Assembly (NCBI GenBank): GCA_948467605.1
Contig: CAOKET010000018.1
Span: 1 to 33,995 of the forward strand
Source of the DNA: an uncultured Mycoplasmatota bacterium
Lineage (GTDB): Bacteria; Bacillota_I; Bacilli_A; RF39; UBA660
Direction of reading: 5' to 3'
Length of the DNA: 33,995 nucleotides
Shown: piece by piece, positions 8,000-17,184 of the stretch
How positions within the stretch are numbered: the first letter of the stretch is position 1
Layout of the letters: each line of letters starts with the position of its first letter
Translations under genes and position numbers: made by a program
The notes under the pieces: model-generated
Seen by the model: only the letters and a program-made list of their open reading frames with translations
Databases searched by the model: none
Told to the model about the DNA's origin: nothing

Positions 8000-8503
8000 A
8001 TGTTCTATATAAATATATTTATATTATACTCTCTTTTAGGCCATTTATTAGAGATGGTATTTCAATCTTTTTTTATTGAAAATCCAAATAGTGGTATACT
8101 ATTTGGACCTTGGACACCAGTTTATGGATTTGGTGCTTTAATAATAATTTTGACATATAAAACAATATTCAAAAAACTACACTTAAATAAGTTTATTGAA
8201 ATAGTAATTGCATTTATAACTGTATCTATATTACTTTCTTTTATTGAATGGTTAGGTGGAATTTTAATAGAGAAAATATTTGGTATTATATTCTGGGACT
8301 ATAGTGATCAAAGGTTTAATTTGGGAAGATATATTTCATTAGAAATGACACTTCTTTGGGGAAGTGCCAGTCTTATATGTTACTATATTGTACACCCTAT
8401 ACTCTATAAACTAATAGTAAAAATACCTAAAATTGTTACCTATATTTTTTCTATACTTTTTCTTATTGATTTAGTTTATACAATAGTATCTAAAATTTAT
8501 TAA
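8000..8503 (+). CDS. CmpB-like (PF06541) multi-pass membrane protein
   Basis: This polytopic membrane protein has 167 residues and about five hydrophobic helices. Family marks are the GPWTPVYGFGA loop after the first helix, EWLGG, and the WDYSDQRFNLGRYISL segment followed by LLWG. These are typical of the family named putative ABC-transporter type IV (ABC_trans_CmpB). No transport activity is established for most members. The start was chosen at the ATG four bases after GGTGAA rather than at the ATG twelve bases upstream, which overlaps that ribosome site. Its stop is 1 base from the stop of the convergent ABC transporter gene; a functional link to that transporter is not shown. Confidence 0.8.
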   Translation: MFYINIFILYSLLGHLLEMVFQSFFIENPNSGILFGPWTPVYGFGALIIILTYKTIFKKLHLNKFIEIVIAFITVSILLSFIEWLGGILIEKIFGIIFWDYSDQRFNLGRYISLEMTLLWGSASLICYYIVHPILYKLIVKIPKIVTYIFSILFLIDLVYTIVSKIY

Positions 8504-8504
8504 A

Positions 8505-10211
8505 TTATTTTTGTAAATTTCTATAATATTTGTTATTTTCTAATAAGTCATGATGCATTCCTCTACCTACTAATTTGCCATCATCTATTACTATTATATC
8601 ATCAGCAATTTTCATCAACTGTGGTTTATGGGTTATCATTAGTATAGTGTGGTCTTTCTTTAAATCTTTAAGTACTTTCATTACGTGTTTAGATGTATTA
8701 AGATCTAAGGTAGATGTCACTTCATCAAATAACAATATTTCTGATTTTGAAAGAAGGGTTCTAGCAAGTGCTATTAATTGTTTTTGACCGCTTGATATAT
8801 TTTCAGCATCTCTTAGAAGTTTAGTGTTATAACCATTAGGTAAACTCATTATAAAATCGTGGACTCCTACTCTTTTACAAGCCGCTATTTGGTTTTCATG
8901 ATTAGAGTCAACTAAACTTAAATTTTCTTTTATACTCATATCAAATATAAACGGTTTTTGGGTTACAATTGATACATTAGATGAATATACATCAGTAGAA
9001 TATTCATATATATCAGTACCATCTATAGTTATGCTTCCACTAGTACATTTATATAATCTAAGTAGCAATCTAAATATAGTACTTTTTCCACTACCACTTT
9101 TACCAACTATTGCAGTAAAGGTATTACTATTTATATCAAAACTTACATCTTTTAATGTCTGTTTATCTTCATATGTAAAATTTACATTTTCAAATGATAT
9201 ATTACCGTAAATATTATCATTCATATTCTTACCAAATTCTAACATATTCGAAGTACTATAATTTAAAATTGTACTTATTCTTTTTATCCTAATTTGGTAT
9301 GATGATAGATTATTAAGTATTTTGTACAATTTTTCATTTTTAGATACAATCTCATCGTAATAACCTATTACTAAAATAAGCATAGATACTTCATAATTAC
9401 CATTTAGTATTAAGAATATTGAAAAACAATAAATAAGTATTTTACCTATACCTAAGATCATAGGTAATGTCGTATGTACTCTATCTTGATACTTTCTTTT
9501 TGTCTTATATGCATACTCCCAATCTTTTTTATATAAGGTTAGATGTTTATGTAAATCGTCTCCCATATTAAATGCCTTAACTTCTTTAGAACCATCTATA
9601 ACTTGTCCAATTAATGCGACTATCTTATCTTGTTCTTTTCTTTGTAATCCTAAGTAATATTCTCTTTTCCTAAGATTGGATGTTATTAAGAATAAAGTTA
9701 TTGTACTAAGTACTATAGAAAAGATTCCCATATATATATTTACAGTAAATAATATAATCATAGACACCATAACATTAATAAAATAGTTAATCGCATCAAA
9801 TACTAAATCAGCAATTTGTTGTACTTTACCAACATCATTAAATGCAGTATTTATTAAGAATGAAGAAGATATATCTTTTGAGAAATTTTCATCGAATTTA
9901 GATACTTTTTTTAATATTTTTCTTTGTAAATCATTATGTACATATGTAGCATTTTTAGCATATGCCACATAATTAAGGTGATGACATATATTATAAATTA
10001 CAAAACATATTGCTAAATATAAAAGATTAATAAATGCCATTTTGTAATCACTAATAGTAGCATATTTTACAATTTTAGATGCAAAAAATGGAAGTGTTAA
10101 AATTGTTGTACTTCTTAAAAATGAGGTTAAAAATAAGAATACTAAAAGTTTTTTATTATTGGCACCTAATTTAAAATATTCACGTGCTATATCAAAATAA
10201 GTTTTAATCAT
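8505..10211 (-). CDS. ABC exporter half-transporter (intact Walker B/H-loop, altered signature)
   Basis: This is a type IV ABC exporter half of 568 residues: six membrane helices (about 20-310) then a nucleotide-binding domain. The Walker A is GKSGSGKST (370-378), the Q-loop is in TQKP, the Walker B ends in Asp496 with catalytic Glu497, and the switch is His528. The signature reads I-S-S-G-Q (472-476) in place of LSGGQ. It overlaps the upstream half-transporter by 8 bases, and both have the key motifs at identical residue numbers, so they are tandem duplicates and very likely form a heterodimer. The substrate is unknown; drug, lipid or peptide export are all possible. Confidence 0.93.
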   Translation of the reverse strand: MIKTYFDIAREYFKLGANNKKLLVFLFLTSFLRSTTILTLPFFASKIVKYATISDYKMAFINLLYLAICFVIYNICHHLNYVAYAKNATYVHNDLQRKILKKVSKFDENFSKDISSSFLINTAFNDVGKVQQIADLVFDAINYFINVMVSMIILFTVNIYMGIFSIVLSTITLFLITSNLRKREYYLGLQRKEQDKIVALIGQVIDGSKEVKAFNMGDDLHKHLTLYKKDWEYAYKTKRKYQDRVHTTLPMILGIGKILIYCFSIFLILNGNYEVSMLILVIGYYDEIVSKNEKLYKILNNLSSYQIRIKRISTILNYSTSNMLEFGKNMNDNIYGNISFENVNFTYEDKQTLKDVSFDINSNTFTAIVGKSGSGKSTIFRLLLRLYKCTSGSITIDGTDIYEYSTDVYSSNVSIVTQKPFIFDMSIKENLSLVDSNHENQIAACKRVGVHDFIMSLPNGYNTKLLRDAENISSGQKQLIALARTLLSKSEILLFDEVTSTLDLNTSKHVMKVLKDLKKDHTILMITHKPQLMKIADDIIVIDDGKLVGRGMHHDLLENNKYYRNLQK

Positions 10212-11949
10212 TATTAAACACCCCTATTCTACTAGGTGATTTTCTTGCTTGTAACATTTGATAAATTTCATTTGTTTCCATTAAACTCTTATGCTTTCCA
10301 TCTCCCACTATTTTTCCGTGATCTAATACTATTATTCTATCAGCACATTTCATTAATTCTGGTTTTTTTGTAATTAATATAATTGTGTGATCTTCTTTTA
10401 ACTCTTTTAATATATCTGGTACTAGTTTTGCAGTATCCGGATCAAGAGAGGTAGTAATATCATCAAATAATAATATTTCTGATTTTGAAAGAAGAGTTCT
10501 TGCAATTGAAATAAGTTGTTTTTGACCTCCAGATATGTTATTAGCATTTTCCCTTAAAATTGTATTGTATCCATCAGGAAGTGATGATATAAAGTCATGC
10601 ATTCCTACTTTTTTACATGCTTCAATTTGATTAGTTATATTTTTATCAACAAAGTTTAAATTTTCTCTTATACTCATATTAAATATAAATGGTTTTTGAT
10701 TGACTACTGATACATTAGATGAATATATTTCTTTTGTATAATCATATATATTAACATCATCTATAAGTATCTCTCCACTAGTAATTTTATTTATTCTAAG
10801 TAGAAGGTTAAATATAGTTGTTTTACCACTACCACTTTCACCTACTATTGTTGTAACTGAATTTGGTTTTATTTTAAGATTTATATTGTTTAATATATTT
10901 TTATCTTTATATTTGAATGATACATCTTTAAATTCAACTATACCTTCTATATCATCTGTATCATTCTCACCATATGTAATATTATTAATATGCTTATAAT
11001 TAAGTATTTGGTTAACTCTTTGTACCGCAACATTTACTTCTCTTATTGAAGATGTTGCTGAAATTAAGGTATCTATATAAGTTACTAAACCTTCATGGTA
11101 AGCAATAATCAATACTAATATATCTACATTAATTTGGTTTTTTATCATCATTACAAGTAATATCACATAAAGAATTAATCTAAAACCATGAGTAACAAAT
11201 CTAACATCATTGTCTCTTATAGTATAATATTTTCTTTTTTTCATATAATTTTTAGAAAAATTACTTTGTATATAATTTAATTTAGATTCTAGTTTCTCAA
11301 GTATATTAAATGTTTTAATTTCTTGTAATCCAGATATTATTTGTCCTAAAAGACCACTGTATTTATCATCACATCTAACTACTTTTTTATGATAGAATGC
11401 AATTTTTCTATCAGCACTATTTCTTACCCATATATAGATAAATGTATATAATATCATTACTATAGAAAGATAAGGATTATACATAAATACTATTATAAAT
11501 ACTGCTAGTAATTGAAAAATAGTTGTAAATAACTCAGATACTTGATCACACATATCACCTATATCTATAACATCACTATTTATAGTATTCATAATTCTTT
11601 CTTTTGAAAATTTTTTATTAAAATTACCATCTACACTCATAAGTTTATTTAATATTTTAGTTTGAATATTTTTATAACAATATCTCATGTTGTAACCATA
11701 AACTTTGTAATTAGCAAATAAAGTTAAATTATATAAAAGATATGTTCCAAAAAATATTGCTAAACTTATATATGACATTGAAATATTGTTATTTGTAACA
11801 TATTTAATAATCCAAGATGAAAAAATTGGTAATAAGACTTCTAGTCCTTTATAAAGTACTGCTGTTATTATAGTTATAATTAAAAAACTTTTCTTTAATT
11901 TTGTTAAACTAAAATATTCCTTTAAAAACTTGTAATACTCTCCTATCAT
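10204..11949 (-). CDS. ABC exporter half-transporter (degenerate catalytic site)
   Basis: This is the first gene of the pair, 581 residues, with six membrane helices and a C-terminal nucleotide-binding domain. The Walker A is GESGSGKTT (370-378) and the signature is a normal I-S-G-G-Q (472-476). The catalytic Glu is replaced by Asp497 and the switch His by Lys528. Combined with its partner, this gives one canonical ATP site (partner Walker motifs plus this signature) and one degenerate site, the arrangement known from TM287/288 and BmrCD. A 13-residue tail (RKSPSRIGVFNND) extends past the end of the partner. No peptidase or substrate-binding domain is seen. Confidence 0.93.
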   Translation of the reverse strand: MIGEYYKFLKEYFSLTKLKKSFLIITIITAVLYKGLEVLLPIFSSWIIKYVTNNNISMSYISLAIFFGTYLLYNLTLFANYKVYGYNMRYCYKNIQTKILNKLMSVDGNFNKKFSKERIMNTINSDVIDIGDMCDQVSELFTTIFQLLAVFIIVFMYNPYLSIVMILYTFIYIWVRNSADRKIAFYHKKVVRCDDKYSGLLGQIISGLQEIKTFNILEKLESKLNYIQSNFSKNYMKKRKYYTIRDNDVRFVTHGFRLILYVILLVMMIKNQINVDILVLIIAYHEGLVTYIDTLISATSSIREVNVAVQRVNQILNYKHINNITYGENDTDDIEGIVEFKDVSFKYKDKNILNNINLKIKPNSVTTIVGESGSGKTTIFNLLLRINKITSGEILIDDVNIYDYTKEIYSSNVSVVNQKPFIFNMSIRENLNFVDKNITNQIEACKKVGMHDFISSLPDGYNTILRENANNISGGQKQLISIARTLLSKSEILLFDDITTSLDPDTAKLVPDILKELKEDHTIILITKKPELMKCADRIIVLDHGKIVGDGKHKSLMETNEIYQMLQARKSPSRIGVFNND

Positions 11950-12018
11950 ACGACATACTCTCCTATAATACTACAAATTATTATATCATGTATTAAAAAA
12001 AAGTAAATGTTTATAATA

Positions 12019-12375
12019 TTATTCTATTTGAATTTTTATCCAAGACATTATTACTTTAACGATATAATCTATTTCATTATCTGTAAGAAGATTGCCTGGT
12101 TTTATTTTATGCCATTTATAAAGACAATTTCTACAACAAGTAGCAGTTGCATGTTGTGCAATAAAAACAGGATGTCCTCTCATGGGGGTTTGTTTTCCAT
12201 CATTTGGGATTATAGAAGGTGCTAATCTTTTGTTAACAAAATCATAAGCATGGCTCTCTATTAAATCTAATCCTTTATCATTAATATATTTTTTATCTGT
12301 TTCCTTAAGAGAAAAACTACTTCTAAATTTTGACTTAGAAAGAGATATTAAAATCCCATCAATATTACTATTCAT
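12019..12375 (-). CDS. DUF4186 family protein
   Basis: This 118-residue soluble protein matches the DUF4186 pattern: an N-terminal SLSKSKFRSSF segment, then RLAP..PNDGKQTPMRGHPVFIAQHATATCCRNCLYKWH, then LT..EIDYIV and a terminal helix. The conserved CC-R-x-C and H residues suggest a metal or cofactor site, but the function of the family is unknown to me. AGAGGT five bases before ATAT and the ATG supports the start. A terminator separates it from the radical SAM gene upstream, and the ABC transporter genes follow after 69 bases. Confidence 0.85.
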   Translation of the reverse strand: MNSNIDGILISLSKSKFRSSFSLKETDKKYINDKGLDLIESHAYDFVNKRLAPSIIPNDGKQTPMRGHPVFIAQHATATCCRNCLYKWHKIKPGNLLTDNEIDYIVKVIMSWIKIQIE

Positions 12376-12402
12376 ATATTACCTCTAAAATAAATATACC
12401 AC

Positions 12403-12430
12403 AAAAAAAGAAGTTTAATTAACCTTCTTT
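12403..12430 (-). terminator. Terminator of the 462-residue/radical SAM unit
   Basis: The minus strand has AAAGAAG, a 10-base loop, then CTTCTTT and further T. The radical SAM stop codon (AAT TAA) is in the loop. It isolates this gene pair from the DUF4186 gene. Confidence 0.8.
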
Positions 12431-13233
12431 ACAAGTTTTTCATGATAAAAATAGTTTTTATATCTTATATTATTTTTAGTACAATATCTTTCTATTTCAC
12501 GACTTAAATCTTCCCAATATTTATTATTATTTTTTAAATATATATCAATATAGTTATTATAATACATAGAATATTTATTCCTTATATAATCTAATATATA
12601 TTTTTTATAAGGTCCTCTTAAATTTAAATTTTCAAACCAGTACTCATCAACATAATCTTTAGAAATATCTATTATTTCTTTAAAATCTGTAATATATGGA
12701 AATATTGGAGACATAAATAGTACTGTCTTTATACCATTATCGTGTAATACTTTTAGAGTATTTAATCTATCTTTAATTGATGAGGCATTATCCATATCAT
12801 TTTTAAAATCCTCATCTAATGTATTTATAGAAATAGATACTACTAAATTATTAAAATTCTTAAGTAAATCAATATCTCTTAAAATAAGATGAGATTTTGT
12901 AGATATATTTAAGAAGCATTCAGCATTTACTAATTGTTCTAAAATACTTCTTGTTATTTTGTATTTTTCTTCTTCATTGTTATAACAATCAGTTACAGAT
13001 GACATAAATACATGTTTGCCTTTTATTTTATTTAAATCTATTTTTTTATCACATAGCTTTACATCTAGAAAACTTCCCCAATCTTCAGAATGATTGGTAA
13101 ATCTTTTCATAAATGATGCATAACAATATTTACAACTGTGTAAACAACCTACATACGGATTAATTACATAATCACTAGATGGCAACTTTGACTTAGTTAA
13201 ATAATCTTTAACATATATTTCTTTAACTATCAT
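12415..13233 (-). CDS. Radical SAM protein, SPL (spore photoproduct lyase-like) family
   Basis: This 272-residue enzyme carries the radical SAM cluster motif C-x3-C-x2-C at Cys30, Cys34 and Cys37, within INPYVGCLHSCKYCYA. That context is typical of the SPL/Rv2578c-like group rather than peptide-maturing radical SAM enzymes. Further family marks are VFMSSVTDCYNNEEEKYKITR and the STKSHLILRDIDLL segment. No C-terminal SPASM or Twitch cysteines are seen. The start codon overlaps the end of the 462-residue gene by 4 bases (ATGA), so the two are translationally coupled. The substrate is unknown; true spore photoproduct lyase is not claimed. Confidence 0.88.
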   Translation of the reverse strand: MIVKEIYVKDYLTKSKLPSSDYVINPYVGCLHSCKYCYASFMKRFTNHSEDWGSFLDVKLCDKKIDLNKIKGKHVFMSSVTDCYNNEEEKYKITRSILEQLVNAECFLNISTKSHLILRDIDLLKNFNNLVVSISINTLDEDFKNDMDNASSIKDRLNTLKVLHDNGIKTVLFMSPIFPYITDFKEIIDISKDYVDEYWFENLNLRGPYKKYILDYIRNKYSMYYNNYIDIYLKNNNKYWEDLSREIERYCTKNNIRYKNYFYHEKLVKKVN

Positions 13234-14618
13234 TTAACCCCTTTATTTATTACTTGTATTAATTTAGTTTTAATTCCATTTTTTAATCCGTCTTTTAAAC
13301 CATAACTTTTATTGCCTAACTTATATGTTCCAAGTTTAATTAATTCTTCTAATGGTAAACTTTCTTTGTTTTTATGTATATACCTTGGTACTGCATTATA
13401 TATAATAGTTTTATTTAAATTCTCCCATTCCATACAAAATCTATCATGTTCTTCTTCTAACTTTTCAACATTTCTGTTAATTATATAGTCAATATGTTCC
13501 TGAGTTATAAATTTTTCACTAACATTATTTCCAAAAGCTTTATCTATGTTTTCTAATAGTTTTATTTCATTTTGAGTAAATATTCCTGATTGTTTAAGGT
13601 TATCTATAGTAGTTTTTAATCCTATAGAACATAATTTTTTAAGTTTTTCTCTAATACTTATAAATAGACTATTTGTATAATCAAGTACATCCATTTTATG
13701 ATGACTAACTACTATATTTAATATGCTATTTATTATAGTTTTTCCTAAACCTTCTTTTGAACATTTAATATCTATCTGTTCTTCTAAATAACCTATTCCC
13801 TTTGTTAATGTAAGCGCAAGGGTTTCTTTACCTAGTATTAATTCAAGTTGTTTGATTATGTTAGTTTCAAGTATACCATTATCGGAACATATATTATATT
13901 CGATTTTATAGTATTCTTTTTTCTTTAATGATTCTTTTTTAGATATAGATATAGATATAAAATAATCTAATATTAAACTCTTAATAATACTGTCTTTATC
14001 TTTATTATGATTAGAAATAAATAGTAAATTCAATCCATACATTCTTATTTTTTTAGTTAAATCTATATTACTTTTAAGAATGCATTTTAATTCAGAATTA
14101 CTATTTATTTTCATTGAAAGAAGTTTATCTATAACTAGCCTATTTGCATCTCTTGTTTTAAAAGCAGACCTTATTTTACAGTCTAGACAATTTTCTATAT
14201 ATCCTTCACTATAGTATTTTCCTATGACACGATTCACTTGTTTTTTTATATAAGATAAAATTATTTCATATTTTCCTTCTTTTTCCCTTTTCATTTCACT
14301 AGTAATTTGACTTATATCATCAAGCGTTACTGTTTTTTTCTTTGTTTTATCAGATAACATTTTAAACTCTTGTTCCCATTCATTACTATCTGCTAAAGCA
14401 TTACTACTGATTACCTCACCATTTATAATATTAATAAAGAAACTATTTCCAGGCACTTTAATGCTTGACTGAATAAGTGCTTGTGTTTCTCCAATAACAT
14501 TTCTAAACAAATATACTTCTTCAGAATTAATTTGACTTCCATTTAAACTCTTTAGTAAAAAGTTTTGATAATCAATACTAGTAACTTTTTTAACCAATGA
14601 TTTTACAGTTTCATTCAT
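13230..14618 (-). CDS. Unrecognised 462-residue protein coupled to the radical SAM gene
   Basis: No family is recognised. The protein is soluble and largely helical by composition, with no signal peptide or membrane segment. A Cys pair lies in 'ENCLDCK' (about residues 144-150), with other scattered Cys, but no clear metal-binding set. The C-terminus is unusual: a run of short Lys/Gly motifs (GTYKLGNKSYGLKDGLKNG) before IKTKLIQ. The start is followed by ETVKSLVKK and has AAGGGGAG upstream. It is the first gene of a two-gene unit with the radical SAM protein, ending at the terminator at 12403. It could be a partner or substrate-presenting protein; this is inference from coupling only. Confidence 0.75.
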   Translation of the reverse strand: MNETVKSLVKKVTSIDYQNFLLKSLNGSQINSEEVYLFRNVIGETQALIQSSIKVPGNSFFINIINGEVISSNALADSNEWEQEFKMLSDKTKKKTVTLDDISQITSEMKREKEGKYEIILSYIKKQVNRVIGKYYSEGYIENCLDCKIRSAFKTRDANRLVIDKLLSMKINSNSELKCILKSNIDLTKKIRMYGLNLLFISNHNKDKDSIIKSLILDYFISISISKKESLKKKEYYKIEYNICSDNGILETNIIKQLELILGKETLALTLTKGIGYLEEQIDIKCSKEGLGKTIINSILNIVVSHHKMDVLDYTNSLFISIREKLKKLCSIGLKTTIDNLKQSGIFTQNEIKLLENIDKAFGNNVSEKFITQEHIDYIINRNVEKLEEEHDRFCMEWENLNKTIIYNAVPRYIHKNKESLPLEELIKLGTYKLGNKSYGLKDGLKNGIKTKLIQVINKGVK

Positions 14619-14673
14619 TACAATCTCCCCTTAATTGCACTGTATAATATCACAAAGTGTTAGATATGTCAAA

Positions 14674-15290
14674 TTATTTTATATTTATTCCTTTTATATA
14701 TTGGTATTCTTCCAAATCTATTTGATGATATTCTGGATCATACTCTTGTAGCTTATTAAAAAATCTCATCATAATAATATTAAATGGTGTATATCTACTA
14801 CCTGAATTACATATTCTTATATCCTTATCGTCAAAGTAAGTAAACTTTAGTTTAAATCTATTATTCTCCTTAACTATTTTTAAATGATTAGATGATTTAA
14901 TGTCAAATGATACTGAGTCATCACTTATCCAAGTAATAGTATTATCACAAAACAATTGTCTATATAAAGGATCACTTTTTAACCTAATATTTCTTCTATT
15001 AACACTTTCATATTTTTGATTTACTTCTTCATTGCTATCACAAAACTTAAGTTCATCCCAATTAACTTGAAATACTATTGCATTTTTAAAATCATTAAAT
15101 AATTCATTAAATAGATTATATATAATTATGTTCTCCTTTGTTATATAAAATTCAGTATTTTTATTTAAAGAACAAAAGTATAAATCTCCATTATCTGAAA
15201 ATATAATACCTATTTTACTTTTTTCATCATCTAAATATAGTAGTTATACCAATTATTATTATCAGATTTATTTCTACATACGTTAATCAT
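14674..15290 (-). pseudogene. Frameshifted gene, about 205 residues originally, unrecognised family
   Basis: An ATG at 15290, preceded by a GGTGGG ribosome site, opens a frame beginning MINVCRNKSDN that stops after about 20 codons at TAG. Reading resumes in another frame at about 15240 with YLDDEKSKIGIIFSDNGDL and continues without a stop to 14674. The open part has no good start of its own: the nearest in-frame start-like codon is a TTG at 14955 with no ribosome site. The span of 617 bases is one short of 206 codons, so loss of a single base explains it. The C-terminal part has RYTPFNIIMMRFFNKLQEYDPEYHQI. No domain is recognised. It may be a true mutation or a sequencing error. Confidence 0.7.
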
Positions 15291-15339
15291 AATCCCACCA
15301 AACCTCTAACATAGATTATATCATAAATTTATACATATT

Positions 15340-15365
15340 AAAACTCCACATAAAAGTGGAGTTTT
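15340..15365. terminator. Strong terminator after the S51 peptidase gene
   Basis: A perfect 10-bp stem (AAAACTCCAC/GTGGAGTTTT) surrounds a 6-base loop, giving T tracts on both strands. It ends the nucleosidase-peptidase unit read on the minus strand. Confidence 0.85.
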
Positions 15366-15411
15366 ATATCAATAACATAAATATATATAAAATTGAATAA
15401 AAATAATTTGT

Positions 15412-16161
15412 TTATAGTGATTTATTTTTTGATGATGATACTAAAATTATGTTTTCATTTACTTTCCAAATCTTTCCATCATTTTCATAATAGTACTCTA
15501 TCGTGCCATCGTTTGATTTAATAATGCTGACATCTGTCAAGCCATCATTTCTCAAATTATCTTGTAATAGATAAAATTCACCATATTCATTTGCAACTTT
15601 TATTAGATTTTTCTTTTTATATATCTCATTTCCAGATATTAATTCATCAGGATATTCCTCATTTGATGTGTTATTATGTGGATAAATTGATAAATTATCA
15701 AAATTTAATCCTTCTTCAATATGAAAATCTGGATATTCTTCACTACATGGAATTATTATCATATATTTAGACATTAACATAGCACCAGCACTAATTCCCA
15801 TCATAATGCCATTATATCTTTTTAATTCATCTAAAACTCCCAATTTTTCACACATCTCTTTTTGCCTAAATGGATCACCACCCATTAACATTACAAAACT
15901 GGCTTTTGCAATCATTTCCCTAGCCTCATTACTTGTTAAATCTGGTGTAATTACGTTAACTTCGTCAAATTCAATCCCAACATTCCTAAAATGATTTGTA
16001 AATACTGGAATATATTTTGTTTTTGCTTTTTCTATTTTTTCGGGACTACCTGGAATATAAACTACACTTTTAGTATCTTTTAATTCTGTTTTAAACATAT
16101 CTCCTAAACCGTGTCCAAATGCATTATTAGCATCAAAGCCACTACAATAATACCTAATCAT
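15412..16161 (-). CDS. Peptidase E (S51)-like / type 1 glutamine amidotransferase-fold protein
   Basis: The 249 residues resemble the S51 family, whose members cut Asp-X dipeptides or related substrates. Marks are MLMGGDPFRQKE (about 91-102), the nucleophile elbow G-I-S-A-G-A with Ser124, and SIYPHNN with His162 as the likely catalytic His. The C-terminal strands (LLQDN.LR..G) end with a basic tail. AAGGAG precedes the ATG. The gene lies 50 bases downstream of a nucleosidase gene with no terminator between, so they are probably co-transcribed. The exact substrate cannot be told from the sequence. Confidence 0.85.
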   Translation of the reverse strand: MIRYYCSGFDANNAFGHGLGDMFKTELKDTKSVVYIPGSPEKIEKAKTKYIPVFTNHFRNVGIEFDEVNVITPDLTSNEAREMIAKASFVMLMGGDPFRQKEMCEKLGVLDELKRYNGIMMGISAGAMLMSKYMIIIPCSEEYPDFHIEEGLNFDNLSIYPHNNTSNEEYPDELISGNEIYKKKNLIKVANEYGEFYLLQDNLRNDGLTDVSIIKSNDGTIEYYYENDGKIWKVNENIILVSSSKNKSL

Positions 16162-16211
16162 TTTATCACTCCTTTAATATTAATTATTATTAACCGTAAT
16201 CCTAATTTATA

Positions 16212-16895
16212 TCAAGAAAAATTAATATGATTATTTATAGCAAATTCTAAATAGTTATCTAAAATATTATTCATTATTATAGGTATGTTTTTTAAGAATA
16301 AATTTAATTGTTCATCATACGATTCTTCTTTTAACGTTTCATTTGTTGGAAAATCGGATATTCCTTTAATTACAAAACACTCAACATTGTTTACTTTACA
16401 TATATAGGCAATTGCTGCTGATTCCGTATCAGCAATTGTAATATTATTGTTTTTAAGTTCCATATAATCCTTCCACATTACTACTGCTTTATCAGCAGTT
16501 CCTAATGTACCTGTATTAATGCTATTTAGACCATTTAAATCAAACGAAACTGTAAACGAATCTTTTATTAATGGTTCAACTTCTTTAACAGTGCAATCAT
16601 ATTGAACTAATCTATTTGGGATAAAAATATCCAAATTTTTATAATTATCATCTATTCCTGCGCAAGTTCCTATAACAATTATTTTGGATAAATTAAAATG
16701 ATCAATCATATATTGGGTTGATGCAGAACAATTCATTTTCCTAACACCACATCTATAAAAAATTATATCTTTACCATACAAATTTATTTGAAAATATTCT
16801 CCAAATGGAAACTTATTACAATTTTGAATTTCTATATTATATTTTTCTAAAACAACTTTCCATTCTTTTTTTGCTGCTACACTAATTCCTATCAT
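16212..16895 (-). CDS. Nucleosidase/phosphorylase of the MTAN-like PNP_UDP family
   Basis: The 227 residues match the fold of 5'-methylthioadenosine/S-adenosylhomocysteine nucleosidase and nucleoside phosphorylases. Visible marks are Glu11 in the N-terminal AAKKEW segment (equivalent to the catalytic Glu12 of E. coli MTAN), GTCAG (76-80), ADTESAA with Glu158, and KGISDFP with Asp181. These are the base- and ribose-contacting positions of MTAN. Divergence elsewhere is large, so purine, MTA/SAH or futalosine-type substrates remain open. AGGTGAT five bases before the ATG supports the start. It leads a short operon with the S51-like peptidase. Confidence 0.82.
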   Translation of the reverse strand: MIGISVAAKKEWKVVLEKYNIEIQNCNKFPFGEYFQINLYGKDIIFYRCGVRKMNCSASTQYMIDHFNLSKIIVIGTCAGIDDNYKNLDIFIPNRLVQYDCTVKEVEPLIKDSFTVSFDLNGLNSINTGTLGTADKAVVMWKDYMELKNNNITIADTESAAIAYICKVNNVECFVIKGISDFPTNETLKEESYDEQLNLFLKNIPIIMNNILDNYLEFAINNHINFS

Positions 16896-17000
16896 ATGTT
16901 ATCACCTAAAATAATTATACTACAAAATAAATAAAATGAAATATATACTTTTTATCTTATGTAAACTTCTTTAGTATATACCAAACAAGACCAAGCAAAT

Positions 17001-17025
17001 TAAAAACCCTTATAATATAAGGGTT
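17001..17025 (-). terminator. Terminator of the tRNA-Lys gene
   Basis: A 9-bp stem (AACCCTTAT/ATAAGGGTT) with a 3-base loop is followed by TTT and T-rich sequence on the minus strand, about ten bases past the tRNA CCA end. Confidence 0.85.
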
Positions 17026-17035
17026 AAATTTCTAA

Positions 17036-17111
17036 TGGTGTCCCCTTAGGGATTCGAACCCTAGACCCACTGATTAAGAGTCAGTTGCTCTACCAACTGA
17101 GCTAAGGAGAC
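17036..17111 (-). tRNA. tRNA-Lys (anticodon CUU)
   Basis: This is a 76-nt cloverleaf with the CCA end encoded. The acceptor arms GTCTCCT and AGGGGAC pair with one G-T pair. The D arm has AGCTCAGTTGGTAGAGC, the anticodon loop is CT-CTT-AA closed by a CTGA stem, and the T arm contains GGTTCGAATCC. Anticodon CTT reads AAG lysine codons. It has its own promoter and terminator, so it is a single-gene unit. Confidence 0.97.
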
Positions 17112-17123
17112 ATTACATTTTAT

Positions 17124-17153
17124 ATTATAACACTATATTTACTAATTTGTACA
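17124..17153 (-). promoter_or_regulatory. Promoter of tRNA-Lys
   Basis: On the minus strand TGTACA (17148-17153), an 18-base spacer and TATAAT (17124-17129) lie 12 bases ahead of the mature tRNA 5' end. This gives a very short leader for RNase P to remove. Confidence 0.6.
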
Positions 17154-17184
17154 TATATTTTAAAAAAATATTATAAATTTATAA

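Noticed and set aside
8505..13233. Peptide (RiPP) maturation cluster made of a radical SAM enzyme and an ABC exporter
   Set aside because: The radical SAM protein has the SPL-type cysteine context and no SPASM cysteines, a terminator and a DUF4186 gene separate it from the transporter, and no small precursor peptide gene was seen.
14674..14955. A separate 93-residue gene starting at the TTG at 14955
   Set aside because: There is no ribosome site before it, and the same frame stays open upstream for about 100 more codons, so it is the end of a longer frameshifted gene.
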